Source: CAVWCW01 sp965365625
GTDB taxonomy: Bacteria > Pseudomonadota > Gammaproteobacteria > Chromatiales > Chromatiaceae
Length of the DNA: 8,508 nt
Assembly (NCBI GenBank): GCA_965365625.1
Contig: CBDUCL010000129.1
Location: 1 to 8,508, forward strand
Direction of reading: 5' to 3'
Part shown: in pieces, positions 1-5,664 of the stretch
How the letters are laid out: every line of letters starts with the position of its first letter
Position numbering within the stretch: position 1 is the first letter of the stretch
Notes under the pieces: model-generated
Seen by the model: the letters and a program-made list of their open reading frames with translations, nothing else
Database searches by the model: none
What the model was told of the DNA's origin: nothing
Translations under genes and position numbers: made by a program

Positions 1-355
1 GCGTAGCTGCAATGTGCGATACGCAATCGTGATGACCGCAGGACGGTCGGAGCACTATAGGCCGTCAAAGATCGAGTGCGTTTTGGGGGACTTGGATGTC
101 CCAAAACGCATCACGAGATCGAAGACACACTTGGTTTAGATTTCTCTCAAGGAAGCTCGCGCTGAGAACCCGCGTGAAAGCTCTCACACTATCTCGAATT
201 GAATCCCTGCTTGCGATTGCTAAAGGATTGGGGAACGCTTCTCGTGGCCATGCTGCCACAAGCCGGAGCAGATCTGTTCGCAAGGCCGCTTTCGGGGCGG
301 GCTCGCGCCGCCCTGGAAATCCGAGCCGAACTAGGCCGCCCGGTTCAGGCTGAGG
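1..355. other. Non-coding left flank without a recognisable gene
   Basis: I find no convincing gene here. Short open frames exist on both strands (up to about 87 codons), but none resembles a known family, none has a good ribosome binding site, and they overlap one another. The first 300 bases are visibly less GC-rich than the rest of the window. They hold a long inverted repeat (77-110, listed separately) and a small hairpin, GTGGC (244-248) with GCCAC (255-259). Directly past the anti-sigma stop, on the minus strand, a GC-rich hairpin with a GGGCGG/CCGCCC stem lies at about 297-315. It has no T tract, so it is at best a weak transcript end. Confidence 0.5.
77..110. repeat. Long inverted repeat (13-bp arms, 6-base loop)
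   Basis: The left arm TGCGTTTTGGGGGAC (77-91) pairs with the right arm GTCCCAAAACGCA (98-110) around the loop TTGGAT. The match is perfect apart from two extra G residues in the left arm. No T tract follows on either strand, so this is not a standard rho-independent terminator. It could be a transcript-end structure for a gene left of the window, a repeat-family element, or a remnant of a mobile-element end. The sequence alone does not decide. Confidence 0.6.
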
Positions 356-1093
356 CTAGACGCGGATATAGAGCCAGCCCTGGCGCATCCGCATCAAAAT
401 TTGGTCCAGCGCCGAAGGGGCAATCAATACCCCATCCAGCAGCTCGGCATCGACGCCCTTGAGGTAGCTCAGGCGCTCCAAGGCCTTGCGGCACGCCAGC
501 ACCGAGACATTGTCGTGATCGTGCAGCAGGGCGCTCACCCGCTGGGCCTGGGGCGCGCCACCGTTGCGCACCAGGTCCAGTCCGCCCCCGTTGGCGATGA
601 TCTCCACCTGCAGCGGCCGCGCCTCGCTGCCGGCACGGGCCACCAGGCGCTCGATCTCGTCGAGGGCCTCCTGCGTACGCTGCGGATCGGCGCTGCCCAG
701 ATGGAGGATAACGCGCTCGACCTCGGCGAGTTCATCGCCGATTTCCGCGCTACGGACCTCCGCCATGGGTGCCCAGCCGGGCCCCGGGGCCAGTTTTTCC
801 TGGGCCCACCAGCCGATCCCGGTACCCAAGGCCAAGGCCAAACCGGCAGCGATGGCCGGCAGGGGCCAACGCGCCTCGCCCGGCACCGGGCCCCGAACCT
901 GCGAGGCCGCCACCGGCGGCTCCGCATAGGCGTCCCGCAGCAGGCTCTTGAGCTTGCGTGCCTCACAAATACGGGCTGCCAGTTTCGGATCAGCCGCCGC
1001 TGCTTGATGCAGGTCCAAGCGCTCGCTGCCACTCAATTCGCCGTCGACGAAGGCATCCACCTGGAACTCGTTCGCATCCTGCCTATCGCTCAT
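356..1093 (-). CDS. Membrane anti-sigma factor with a periplasmic DsrE-like domain
   Basis: Predicted 245-residue single-pass inner-membrane regulator that should bind and inhibit the ECF sigma factor encoded just upstream. Residues 1-58 look like an anti-sigma N-terminus (VDGELSGSERLDLH, then DPKLA and LKSLLRDAY) but lack the H-x3-C-x2-C zinc motif. Residues 77-96 form one hydrophobic span. Arginines precede it, placing the N-terminus in the cytoplasm. Residues 127-245 resemble a DsrE domain: VILHLGSADPQ, VEIIANGGGLDLV, SVLACRKALERL with Cys201, and a QGWLYIRV end. The same blocks occur in the exported DsrE protein encoded at 1905-2363. The start overlaps the sigma stop in an ATGA, implying coupled translation. 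DsrE proteins often carry or relay sulfur on a conserved Cys, so periplasmic sulfur or thiol sensing is plausible but inferred. The fusion is the unusual feature; the family assignments come from motif reading. Confidence 0.85.
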   Translation of the reverse strand: MSDRQDANEFQVDAFVDGELSGSERLDLHQAAAADPKLAARICEARKLKSLLRDAYAEPPVAASQVRGPVPGEARWPLPAIAAGLALALGTGIGWWAQEKLAPGPGWAPMAEVRSAEIGDELAEVERVILHLGSADPQRTQEALDEIERLVARAGSEARPLQVEIIANGGGLDLVRNGGAPQAQRVSALLHDHDNVSVLACRKALERLSYLKGVDAELLDGVLIAPSALDQILMRMRQGWLYIRV

Positions 1094-1650
1094 TTGATTC
1101 TCCGTAGATTGGTTACCTGGGGTGGGTCGGCGAGAGCCGACCTATAGGTCCGCAATCGCTCGGCCAGGGCCGCCCGCGCACGATTGAGCCGGCTCATCAC
1201 GGTGCCGATCGGAATCTGCAGCACCTCAGCGACCTCCGCATAGGAGAAACCCTCCAAATCGACCAGCGTCAGCACCTGGCGCTGTCCCAGGGGCAACTGT
1301 TCCACCCCCGCACGCACTCGGTCCACCAGTTGTTGCTCCCCGTAATTGTCCGCCGGCGTGCCCGGACTCGCCAGAACGACATCATCGATGTCCTGCATCT
1401 CCCGACGGGCCCGAAGGAAATCTTTCCAGCAATTGGAAAGGACGCGAAACAGCCAGGGTTCGAGCCGCTCGGGGTCGCGCAACTGGTGTCCCCTGGTGAG
1501 CGCCTTGGCCAGCGTTTCCTGAACCAGGTCATCGGCCAACGCCGGATCGTGACACCAGGAATAAGCAACTCGGTAAAGCTGATCGCGTTTTTCCGGCAAC
1601 TGACGCCGCAATCTGTGGCCAGACATGAAACTCAAAAACGGACTTTTCAA
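1090..1650 (-). CDS. ECF-type RNA polymerase sigma factor
   Basis: A 186-residue extracytoplasmic-function sigma factor, which directs RNA polymerase to a small stress or signal regulon. Region 2 covers about residues 22-82, with LYRVAYSWCHDPALADDLVQ and the PWLFRVLSNCWKDFLR segment. Region 4 covers about 108-166, with VEQLPLGQRQVLTLV and a helix-turn-helix around FSYAEVAEVLQIPIGTVMSRLNR. The start is a TTG at 1650, chosen because GGAGG lies six bases upstream. An ATG eight codons further in (1626) has no such site. It overlaps the anti-sigma gene by four bases, the usual sigma/anti-sigma operon order. An ECF-like promoter (1764-1740) upstream matches one facing the other way, suggesting autoregulation. 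The ECF subgroup could not be assigned by eye. Confidence 0.95.
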   Translation of the reverse strand: MKSPFLSFMSGHRLRRQLPEKRDQLYRVAYSWCHDPALADDLVQETLAKALTRGHQLRDPERLEPWLFRVLSNCWKDFLRARREMQDIDDVVLASPGTPADNYGEQQLVDRVRAGVEQLPLGQRQVLTLVDLEGFSYAEVAEVLQIPIGTVMSRLNRARAALAERLRTYRSALADPPQVTNLRRIK

Positions 1651-1665
1651 CGCTCCCCTCCCAAA
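1651..1665 (-). promoter_or_regulatory. Strong ribosome binding site setting a TTG start
   Basis: Read on the minus strand, GGGAGGGGAGCG runs directly into the TTG of the sigma factor. GGAGG ends six bases before the start codon. This is what favours TTG at 1650 over the in-frame ATG at 1626. Confidence 0.7.
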
Positions 1666-1739
1666 ATTTTATCGTTATCGGGCGCTATCGCGGCGGCAGG
1701 CCAGGGCCGCAGTCGAGACACACCTCTGTCCTCAAGTAT

Positions 1740-1764
1740 GACGCGAATTTGGGGGTTTTATTCC
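1740..1764 (-). promoter_or_regulatory. Putative ECF promoter of the sigma/anti-sigma operon
   Basis: On the minus strand, GGAATAAAA (-35, GGAATA at 1764-1759) is followed 15 bases later by CGTC (-10, 1743-1740). GGAA-type -35 and CGTC-type -10 elements are typical of ECF sigma promoters. The same pair, with a 16-base spacer, faces the opposite way at 1801-1826. The implied leader to the TTG at 1650 is roughly 85 bases. Autoregulation by the sigma factor itself is the natural reading. No transcript start has been measured. Confidence 0.65.
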
Positions 1765-1800
1765 ATCGTTGCGTGGCGGAGGCAAAAACCCCAGGGAATC

Positions 1801-1826
1801 GGAATAAATTGCTCGCCCTCCCCGTC
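1801..1826 (+). promoter_or_regulatory. Putative ECF promoter of the DsrE gene
   Basis: GGAATAAATT (-35 core GGAATA at 1801-1806) is followed after 16 bases by CGTC (-10, 1823-1826). It shares the eight bases GGAATAAA and the CGTC box with the minus-strand promoter at 1764-1740. A second partial GGAAT lies directly before it (1795-1799). The implied leader to the ATG at 1905 is about 70 bases. This links the DsrE gene, and perhaps the porin, to the adjacent sigma factor. Confidence 0.65.
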
Positions 1827-1904
1827 ACCCCCCCATCGGTCGACCGCTACGGCAGATCCAGCCGCGACCGTCTTCAGCCCATTTCTGACATAGAGGGAAA
1901 ACCC

Positions 1905-2363
1905 ATGAGATTCAATCTACCCCATTGGCTGTTCGGCCTGTTGTGCCTACCCATGATGTTGGCTGCAGGGCCGGCGACGGCAGCGGCGGAGTCCGAGGCC
2001 AAGCCCTTCGCCGAGCACCACATAGTGCTGCAGATCAGCGACGCCGACCCGAGCAAGCAGACCCTGGTGCTTAACGTCGCCAACAACCTGCTAAAGGCCT
2101 ACGGGCCGGACAAGGTAGATGTGGAGATCGTCGCCTTCGGTCCCGGCCTGCGCCTGTTGTTCGCCGAGAACGTCAATAGCGACCGGATTAACGGTCTGAC
2201 CGACTCCGGAGTCCGCTTCGCCGGCTGCGGCAATACGCTCAAAAAGATGACCGAACTGCTGGGCGAGGAACCCAAGCTTCACGCCAATTCGACCCGGGTT
2301 TCTGCGGGTGTGGTACGCATTGTCGAGTTGGTCGACCAGGGTTACACCCTGGTCAAACCCTAA
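1905..2363 (+). CDS. Exported DsrE-family protein
   Basis: A 152-residue protein predicted to be secreted to the periplasm. Residues 1 to about 28 form a signal peptide: a short basic start, the hydrophobic run WLFGLLCLPMMLA, and an Ala-rich cleavage region near ATAAA. Residues 38-152 are DsrE-like, with HIVLQISDADPS, the VEIVAFGPGLRLLF block, GVRFAGCGNTLKKM with conserved Cys108, and a C-terminal QGYTLVKP. DsrE proteins bind sulfur as persulfide or act as small oligomeric sulfur carriers; whether this one does is inferred from Cys108. The ATG at 1905 is supported by AGAGGGA (1892-1898) six bases upstream; the frame is open further upstream, but that would bury the signal peptide. It is homologous to the periplasmic half of the divergent anti-sigma factor. 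The porin follows 99 bases downstream. Confidence 0.9.
   Translation: MRFNLPHWLFGLLCLPMMLAAGPATAAAESEAKPFAEHHIVLQISDADPSKQTLVLNVANNLLKAYGPDKVDVEIVAFGPGLRLLFAENVNSDRINGLTDSGVRFAGCGNTLKKMTELLGEEPKLHANSTRVSAGVVRIVELVDQGYTLVKP
2334..2354 (+). repeat. Perfect 8-bp hairpin across the DsrE C-terminus
   Basis: GACCAGGG (2334-2341) and CCCTGGTC (2347-2354) form an uninterrupted 8-bp stem with the loop TTACA, seven bases before the TAA. No T tract follows directly, so it is not a canonical terminator. It could stabilise the 3' end of the DsrE message or pause transcription before the porin gene, or it may simply reflect the VDQGYTLV codons. Confidence 0.45.
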
Positions 2364-2462
2364 AAGAAATTCGCTTTCGTCGGCGCCAGCCGCCGTCCCG
2401 CAGCTCGTTCAGAAAGAGCACGGGGAAAATTTTTTTTTCAATGCTAAAAGGGGGATCTACCG
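2364..2462 (+). promoter_or_regulatory. DsrE-porin spacer with T tract and porin ribosome binding site
   Basis: This 99-base gap holds a small hairpin (CGGC 2381-2384, GCCG 2389-2392) and an imperfect GCTC/GAGC hairpin (2403-2419). A run of nine T residues follows (2430-2438), which may act as a partial terminator. AAGGGGGA (2448-2455) lies seven bases before the TTG of the porin and is its ribosome binding site. I see no ECF-type promoter here, so the porin is either cotranscribed with attenuation or has a promoter I cannot recognise. Confidence 0.4.
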
Positions 2463-3809
2463 TTGAAAAGACTACAGCCGAAACATATGGCCGCGACCCT
2501 GTGCGCGGCCGGGCTTTTGGGCGCCGCCGGCGCCGCTCAGGCAGCCAACTGGCTGATGCTGCAAGGCACCGAGCCGGCGGATGCCGCGGCCCGGGCCAAG
2601 ATCTGGGGCTTTATCCAACCGGAATATCAGGGCACCAAGGGCTCGGAGGTAGCGGCCGGCCCCTGGGCCGGCAGCGACGCCGTATTCAACCAGATCGGGC
2701 CCGATCTGGATTCCGACTCCCAGTTCAATATCCGCCGCGCCCGAGTCGGGGTACGTGGCGCCGCCATGCCGATTGACAACAAGGTCAACTACTTCGTGCT
2801 ATTGGAGGCGGGCAACAACGGCATCACCGCCAACGGCGGCGGCAGCGTCAAGGTCACCGACGCCAGTATCACCCTCAACCACGTCAAGCACGCGCGCATC
2901 CGCTTGGGCCAGTTTAAATACCCGGGCTCGGAAGAAGGCCTGCAGGCGATCCATGTCTTCGACTATATCAACTTCACCAATCCCACCAACTTCTTCCTGC
3001 TCGAGCGCTTCTTCGACAGCGATGGATCCAATGCCGCCGGCGACCTGACTGCGTTCGACGCCAACAAGCCCAACGGGGCGGTCGGCGCCTTCCGCGACAT
3101 CGGCGTGCAGGTGTTCGACACCTTCAACACCGGCGAATGGGAACACAGCTACGCCGCCATGATCGGAAACGGCAACGGCATCGCCCGCGGCGACAACAAC
3201 AGCTCCAAAGACTGGTACCTGTACTGGGCGTCCGAGTGGCTGTTCGGCGGCAAGGGCCCGCGCCGCCAGGGCTGGAAGCTGTATGGCTGGTACCAGGACG
3301 GCAAGCGCACCCTGCGCACCGGGGCCGACCAAACCAAGGACGACTTCGACCGCACGCGTTGGGGTCTGGGCAGCACCTATCGCCGCGGCAAGTGGCGGGC
3401 GGCCGCCGAGTACATCAATGCCGATGGCATGATCTTCAACGGCACCGACGGCGGCGCCGTCCCCGGCACCCTGAACAATCCCGGCACCCGGGTCGCCAGC
3501 TGGAACATGCTGCCCAAAGACGAAGGCGACGGCTGGTACCTGGACCTGGGCTACCGGGTCCACCCGAAGTGGGAACTGGACCTGCGCTACGACCGCGCCA
3601 ACCGGGCCACGGACACCGACGCCAACGAGCGCCGTTTTACCAGCTGGACGGTAGGCGCCCAATACTTCTTTAATAAGAAGGTGCGGCTGATCGCCAACTA
3701 CGAGTTCCGGGACGCCGAGGCACCGGGACTGCCGGGGTCGGCGGTGCCGAATCAGATTCTGGACGACATCGACAACCGCTTCTCGGCCCAGGTGCTGGCC
3801 GTGTTCTGA
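2463..3809 (+). CDS. Outer-membrane porin, Porin O/P-like
   Basis: A 448-residue predicted beta-barrel porin. Residues 1-27 are a signal peptide with a basic start (KRLQPKH), a hydrophobic Ala/Gly/Leu core and AQA cleavage before Ala28. The mature protein opens with a FIQPEYQG strand, then SQFNIRRARVGVRG, VNYFVLLEAGNN, ARIRLGQFKYPGSEEGL and FTNPTNFFLLERFF. This layout is typical of the phosphate-selective porin O/P family. Alternating aromatic strands continue to the end, which closes with SAQVLAVF and the terminal Phe used for outer-membrane assembly. Substrate selectivity cannot be read from the sequence. The TTG start is favoured by AAGGGGGA seven bases upstream and because it supplies the charged N-region; the alternative is an ATG at 2487. 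The gene follows the DsrE gene and precedes a strong terminator, so the two may share a promoter. Confidence 0.88.
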   Translation: MKRLQPKHMAATLCAAGLLGAAGAAQAANWLMLQGTEPADAAARAKIWGFIQPEYQGTKGSEVAAGPWAGSDAVFNQIGPDLDSDSQFNIRRARVGVRGAAMPIDNKVNYFVLLEAGNNGITANGGGSVKVTDASITLNHVKHARIRLGQFKYPGSEEGLQAIHVFDYINFTNPTNFFLLERFFDSDGSNAAGDLTAFDANKPNGAVGAFRDIGVQVFDTFNTGEWEHSYAAMIGNGNGIARGDNNSSKDWYLYWASEWLFGGKGPRRQGWKLYGWYQDGKRTLRTGADQTKDDFDRTRWGLGSTYRRGKWRAAAEYINADGMIFNGTDGGAVPGTLNNPGTRVASWNMLPKDEGDGWYLDLGYRVHPKWELDLRYDRANRATDTDANERRFTSWTVGAQYFFNKKVRLIANYEFRDAEAPGLPGSAVPNQILDDIDNRFSAQVLAVF

Positions 3810-3898
3810 GCCCCAACGGGCTGCCGCCGTTCCTCCCGTTCGCTTCCCGGCGGCCGCCCTGAAGGCAGTACCATGCCCCAACCCGGGGCCCTTTCTCC

Positions 3899-3936
3899 CC
3901 CCGCCCGCGGCAATGGCCGTCGGCGGGGTTTTTTTT
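3899..3936 (+). terminator. Rho-independent terminator after the porin
   Basis: CCCCGCC (3899-3905) pairs with GGCGGGG (3922-3928). An inner CGGC/GCCG stem surrounds the loop AATG, and eight T residues follow (3929-3936). It ends the plus-strand DsrE-porin unit. The following AAAACCC could pair with GGGTTTT, but a matching terminator for the convergent gene ending at 3994 is not clear. Confidence 0.88.
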
Positions 3937-3993
3937 AAAACCCGCAGGGGCCGGAGGCTGCTGCAGCAGGGTGCCGAAACGCCCGGCCTGCTT

Positions 3994-4938
3994 TCAGTTG
4001 CCCGATACAAAGAAATCCGGTTCGGCGGCCAGGGTCGCCCCCTCCTCTACCCCGAAGGCGCGGCGCAACTCGGCCTCCACCAAGGCGGCACGCACCCGAT
4101 GCCGATCCTCGATCTGCGGATACAGCCGGTACAAGCCGGCCAAGCGCAAGGCCTGAAGGCAGCCAACCCGCTCCAGAGCCCGGCGGGAGTCCCGGCCAAG
4201 CCGCTGCAGGCTAAGTAACCAGGGTGCCTGCCAGTCGAGAAAGGCCCGTACCAGCCGCGCGTCCTTGGCGCTCGCCCAGGATTCGCGCAGCAAAAGCTCC
4301 GGAAACGCCGACACCGCCAGCCGGCGAGCGGACTGGCCGGCCCCCTCCATCCCCTCACCGCCACCTTGCTCGTCGCGACAAAACCACTGGGCTCGGGGCT
4401 TCGGGCCGGCGGCACGGTGCACCAACTGGGCCAATTCTTCGCTGGGATGCTGCCCCGATCGATCCGGCATCCGGAAGCCTTCCCGCGCCCGATTGCCGGG
4501 CCGCCACTCCGGCGCCGGATCGGACGGCCCCGCCGGGGCCTCACAGCGGCTGTCGAGCAGAGCCAAGGGCAGACCTGACTGGCCATCCAGCAGCCACAGC
4601 TCATAGCGATCCTCCAGGGGAAATGGCAATCGGTCGGCACGGCGTTTGACCGCCTCCAGCAGCTGGCTGCCCAGGGCATCCAGCCACTGGTAATCCACCA
4701 CCGAGCGCACCGGACTCCGACGCAGTCCGGCGGCGGCTGACCAGGTACCAAACTTGATGTCCGGCAGCTCGACCTCAAAGGCGTTGCCTTGGTCGTCGAG
4801 TTCCCTATCGACCCCGCCCTGGATATACAGGGACCAATGCACGCCGTCGCGGGTTACCGCATCCGCACCCTCTATCTCCACCAGGTTCACGGTGCCGTGA
4901 AAGGGATTGAGCATGCGGTGGCTGTAGCAGCGAATCAT
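3994..4938 (-). CDS. Conserved-looking protein of unknown function
   Basis: I do not recognise the family of this 314-residue protein. It has no signal peptide or membrane span and should be cytoplasmic. The first third reads like a small beta-rich domain (NPFHGTVNLVEIEGADAVT, DGVHWSLYIQGG, FEVELPDIKFGTW). The middle (about 131-205) is low-complexity, rich in Pro, Gly and Arg. The last third is largely helical and rich in Leu, Arg and Ala (RLVRAFLDWQAPWLLSLQRL, then LQALRLAGLYRLYPQIEDRH). The start at 4938 was chosen because it lies four bases after the stop of the lipoprotein gene; the longer open frame to 5127 would run through that gene. No clear ribosome binding site precedes it, so translational coupling is likely. 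The next ATG, at 4914, is possible. Confidence 0.75.
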   Translation of the reverse strand: MIRCYSHRMLNPFHGTVNLVEIEGADAVTRDGVHWSLYIQGGVDRELDDQGNAFEVELPDIKFGTWSAAAGLRRSPVRSVVDYQWLDALGSQLLEAVKRRADRLPFPLEDRYELWLLDGQSGLPLALLDSRCEAPAGPSDPAPEWRPGNRAREGFRMPDRSGQHPSEELAQLVHRAAGPKPRAQWFCRDEQGGGEGMEGAGQSARRLAVSAFPELLLRESWASAKDARLVRAFLDWQAPWLLSLQRLGRDSRRALERVGCLQALRLAGLYRLYPQIEDRHRVRAALVEAELRRAFGVEEGATLAAEPDFFVSGN

Positions 4939-4942
4939 GGCA

Positions 4943-5335
4943 TCAGGGCTCGATAAAGTCATACACCAGGATACGGCTGACCAGGGGCTCGAGCACCTCC
5001 CGGACCGCCCGCTGGTGGGCCGGGTGCTGGATATACGACCGCATCTGCTCGGCATCCGCGAAACTGAGCAGGATGCCGACATCGAAGCTGGAATCCACGA
5101 TTGCCCGCTGGCTTGGCAGCACCTCACCGACCCGCACCTCCACTACCCCGGGAATCGCCCGGAAGGCCTGGGTCTGCTCGATGATTCGCAGTCGGTGCTC
5201 GGGATTCCCCGAGTCCTTGAGCCAACAGAGCACCAGGTGATTGATGCGTCCGCCGGATTCCGGCGCCGGCTGCCCGGCACAGGCGGCCAGCAGCAGAGCG
5301 CACAACAACACGGCGATTGGACCGGGCTTCAACAT
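4943..5335 (-). CDS. Dabb-domain (stress-responsive A/B barrel) lipoprotein
   Basis: A 130-residue predicted lipoprotein. Residues 1-18 form a lipoprotein signal (MLKPGPIAVLLCALLLAAC); the lipobox LLAAC makes Cys19 the lipidated residue. The remainder matches the Dabb alpha-beta barrel fold: INHLVLCWLKD, an amphipathic helix, IPGVVEVRVGEV, FDVGILLSFADAEQMRSYIQHPAHQ, and a final LVSRILVYDF strand. Dabb proteins form small dimeric barrels, mostly of unknown biochemical role. The start at 5335 is fixed by GGAGGTGA (5348-5341) five bases upstream; the longer frame from 5383 would place the lipobox internally. The gene is four bases upstream of the unknown-function gene, so the pair is probably one operon. 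Confidence 0.9.
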   Translation of the reverse strand: MLKPGPIAVLLCALLLAACAGQPAPESGGRINHLVLCWLKDSGNPEHRLRIIEQTQAFRAIPGVVEVRVGEVLPSQRAIVDSSFDVGILLSFADAEQMRSYIQHPAHQRAVREVLEPLVSRILVYDFIEP

Positions 5336-5340
5336 AAACG

Positions 5341-5348
5341 TCACCTCC
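5341..5348 (-). promoter_or_regulatory. Near-consensus ribosome binding site of the lipoprotein gene
   Basis: GGAGGTGA on the minus strand, five bases from the ATG at 5335. It decides the start against an in-frame ATG at 5383. Confidence 0.85.
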
Positions 5349-5359
5349 ACATGCTCGCT

Positions 5360-5383
5360 CGGCCGGCTCCCGGCCGCTGTCAA
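5360..5383 (-). promoter_or_regulatory. TTGACA box followed by a 7-bp inverted repeat
   Basis: On the minus strand, a perfect TTGACA (5383-5378) is followed by CGGCCGG-GAG-CCGGCCG (5376-5360), just upstream of the lipoprotein gene. The TTGACA could be a -35 box, but the hexamer 17 bases on (GAGCGA) is a poor -10. The inverted repeat could be an operator or an RNA hairpin. Both readings are weak. Confidence 0.25.
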
Positions 5384-5577
5384 CCTAGAAAGAGCCGTTG
5401 GACGGGGTGGAGGGTGCGCTTGCGGGGGAGCAGGGCAACGACTGCATGGATAATGTGGGAAATGTCAGGTTCTGTCTGGAACAGGACCGGACCATGCGTC
5501 GCCGCAAATGTGCCATACGCCCCGTAGCCTGGATCGCTAAATCGGTGAAGACACGCAGCAGAGACTTGTTTCTTCAT
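5380..5577 (-). CDS. Possible small protein of unknown function
   Basis: A 65-codon frame beginning MKKQVSAACLHRF, with AAGGTG (5588-5583) five bases before its ATG. It lies in the 329-base gap between the kinase-nuclease gene and the lipoprotein gene, on the same strand as both. I recognise no family and see no signal peptide or membrane span. The ribosome binding site is its only positive support. The frame could be chance or a decayed gene. Confidence 0.22.
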   Translation of the reverse strand: MKKQVSAACLHRFSDPGYGAYGTFAATHGPVLFQTEPDISHIIHAVVALLPRKRTLHPVQRLFLG

Positions 5578-5664
5578 TTCAGCACCTTACCGTCGAATGG
5601 AGCGGTCAACTGCTCTCTCTAGGGTCAAAGCTTGCGGGATTCTGCAGCACTCGGCAAGCCGGGT

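Noticed and set aside
401..1147. 248-codon open frame on the plus strand
   Set aside because: It is the antisense shadow of the anti-sigma gene. Its translation matches no family, whereas the minus-strand frame has clear domains and an ATGA overlap with the sigma gene.
3958..3969. 12-base palindrome CTGCTGCAGCAG
   Set aside because: It lies between convergent genes and has no T tract, partner site or nearby promoter. It is most likely incidental.
2799..4010. 403-codon open frame on the minus strand opposite the porin
   Set aside because: It is a compositional shadow of GC-rich coding sequence. The translation is low-complexity Val/Ala/Gly, and the frame runs through the porin terminator.
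4939..5127. N-terminal extension of the 314-residue protein up to 5127
   Set aside because: It would overlap the Dabb lipoprotein gene in another frame and has Ser/Arg-rich shadow composition. The ATG at 4938 sits four bases after the lipoprotein stop.
5630..5662. GCTTGC/GCAAGC inverted repeat just past the kinase-nuclease stop as a terminator
   Set aside because: The loop is about 18 bases and only three T residues follow on the minus strand, too weak to call.
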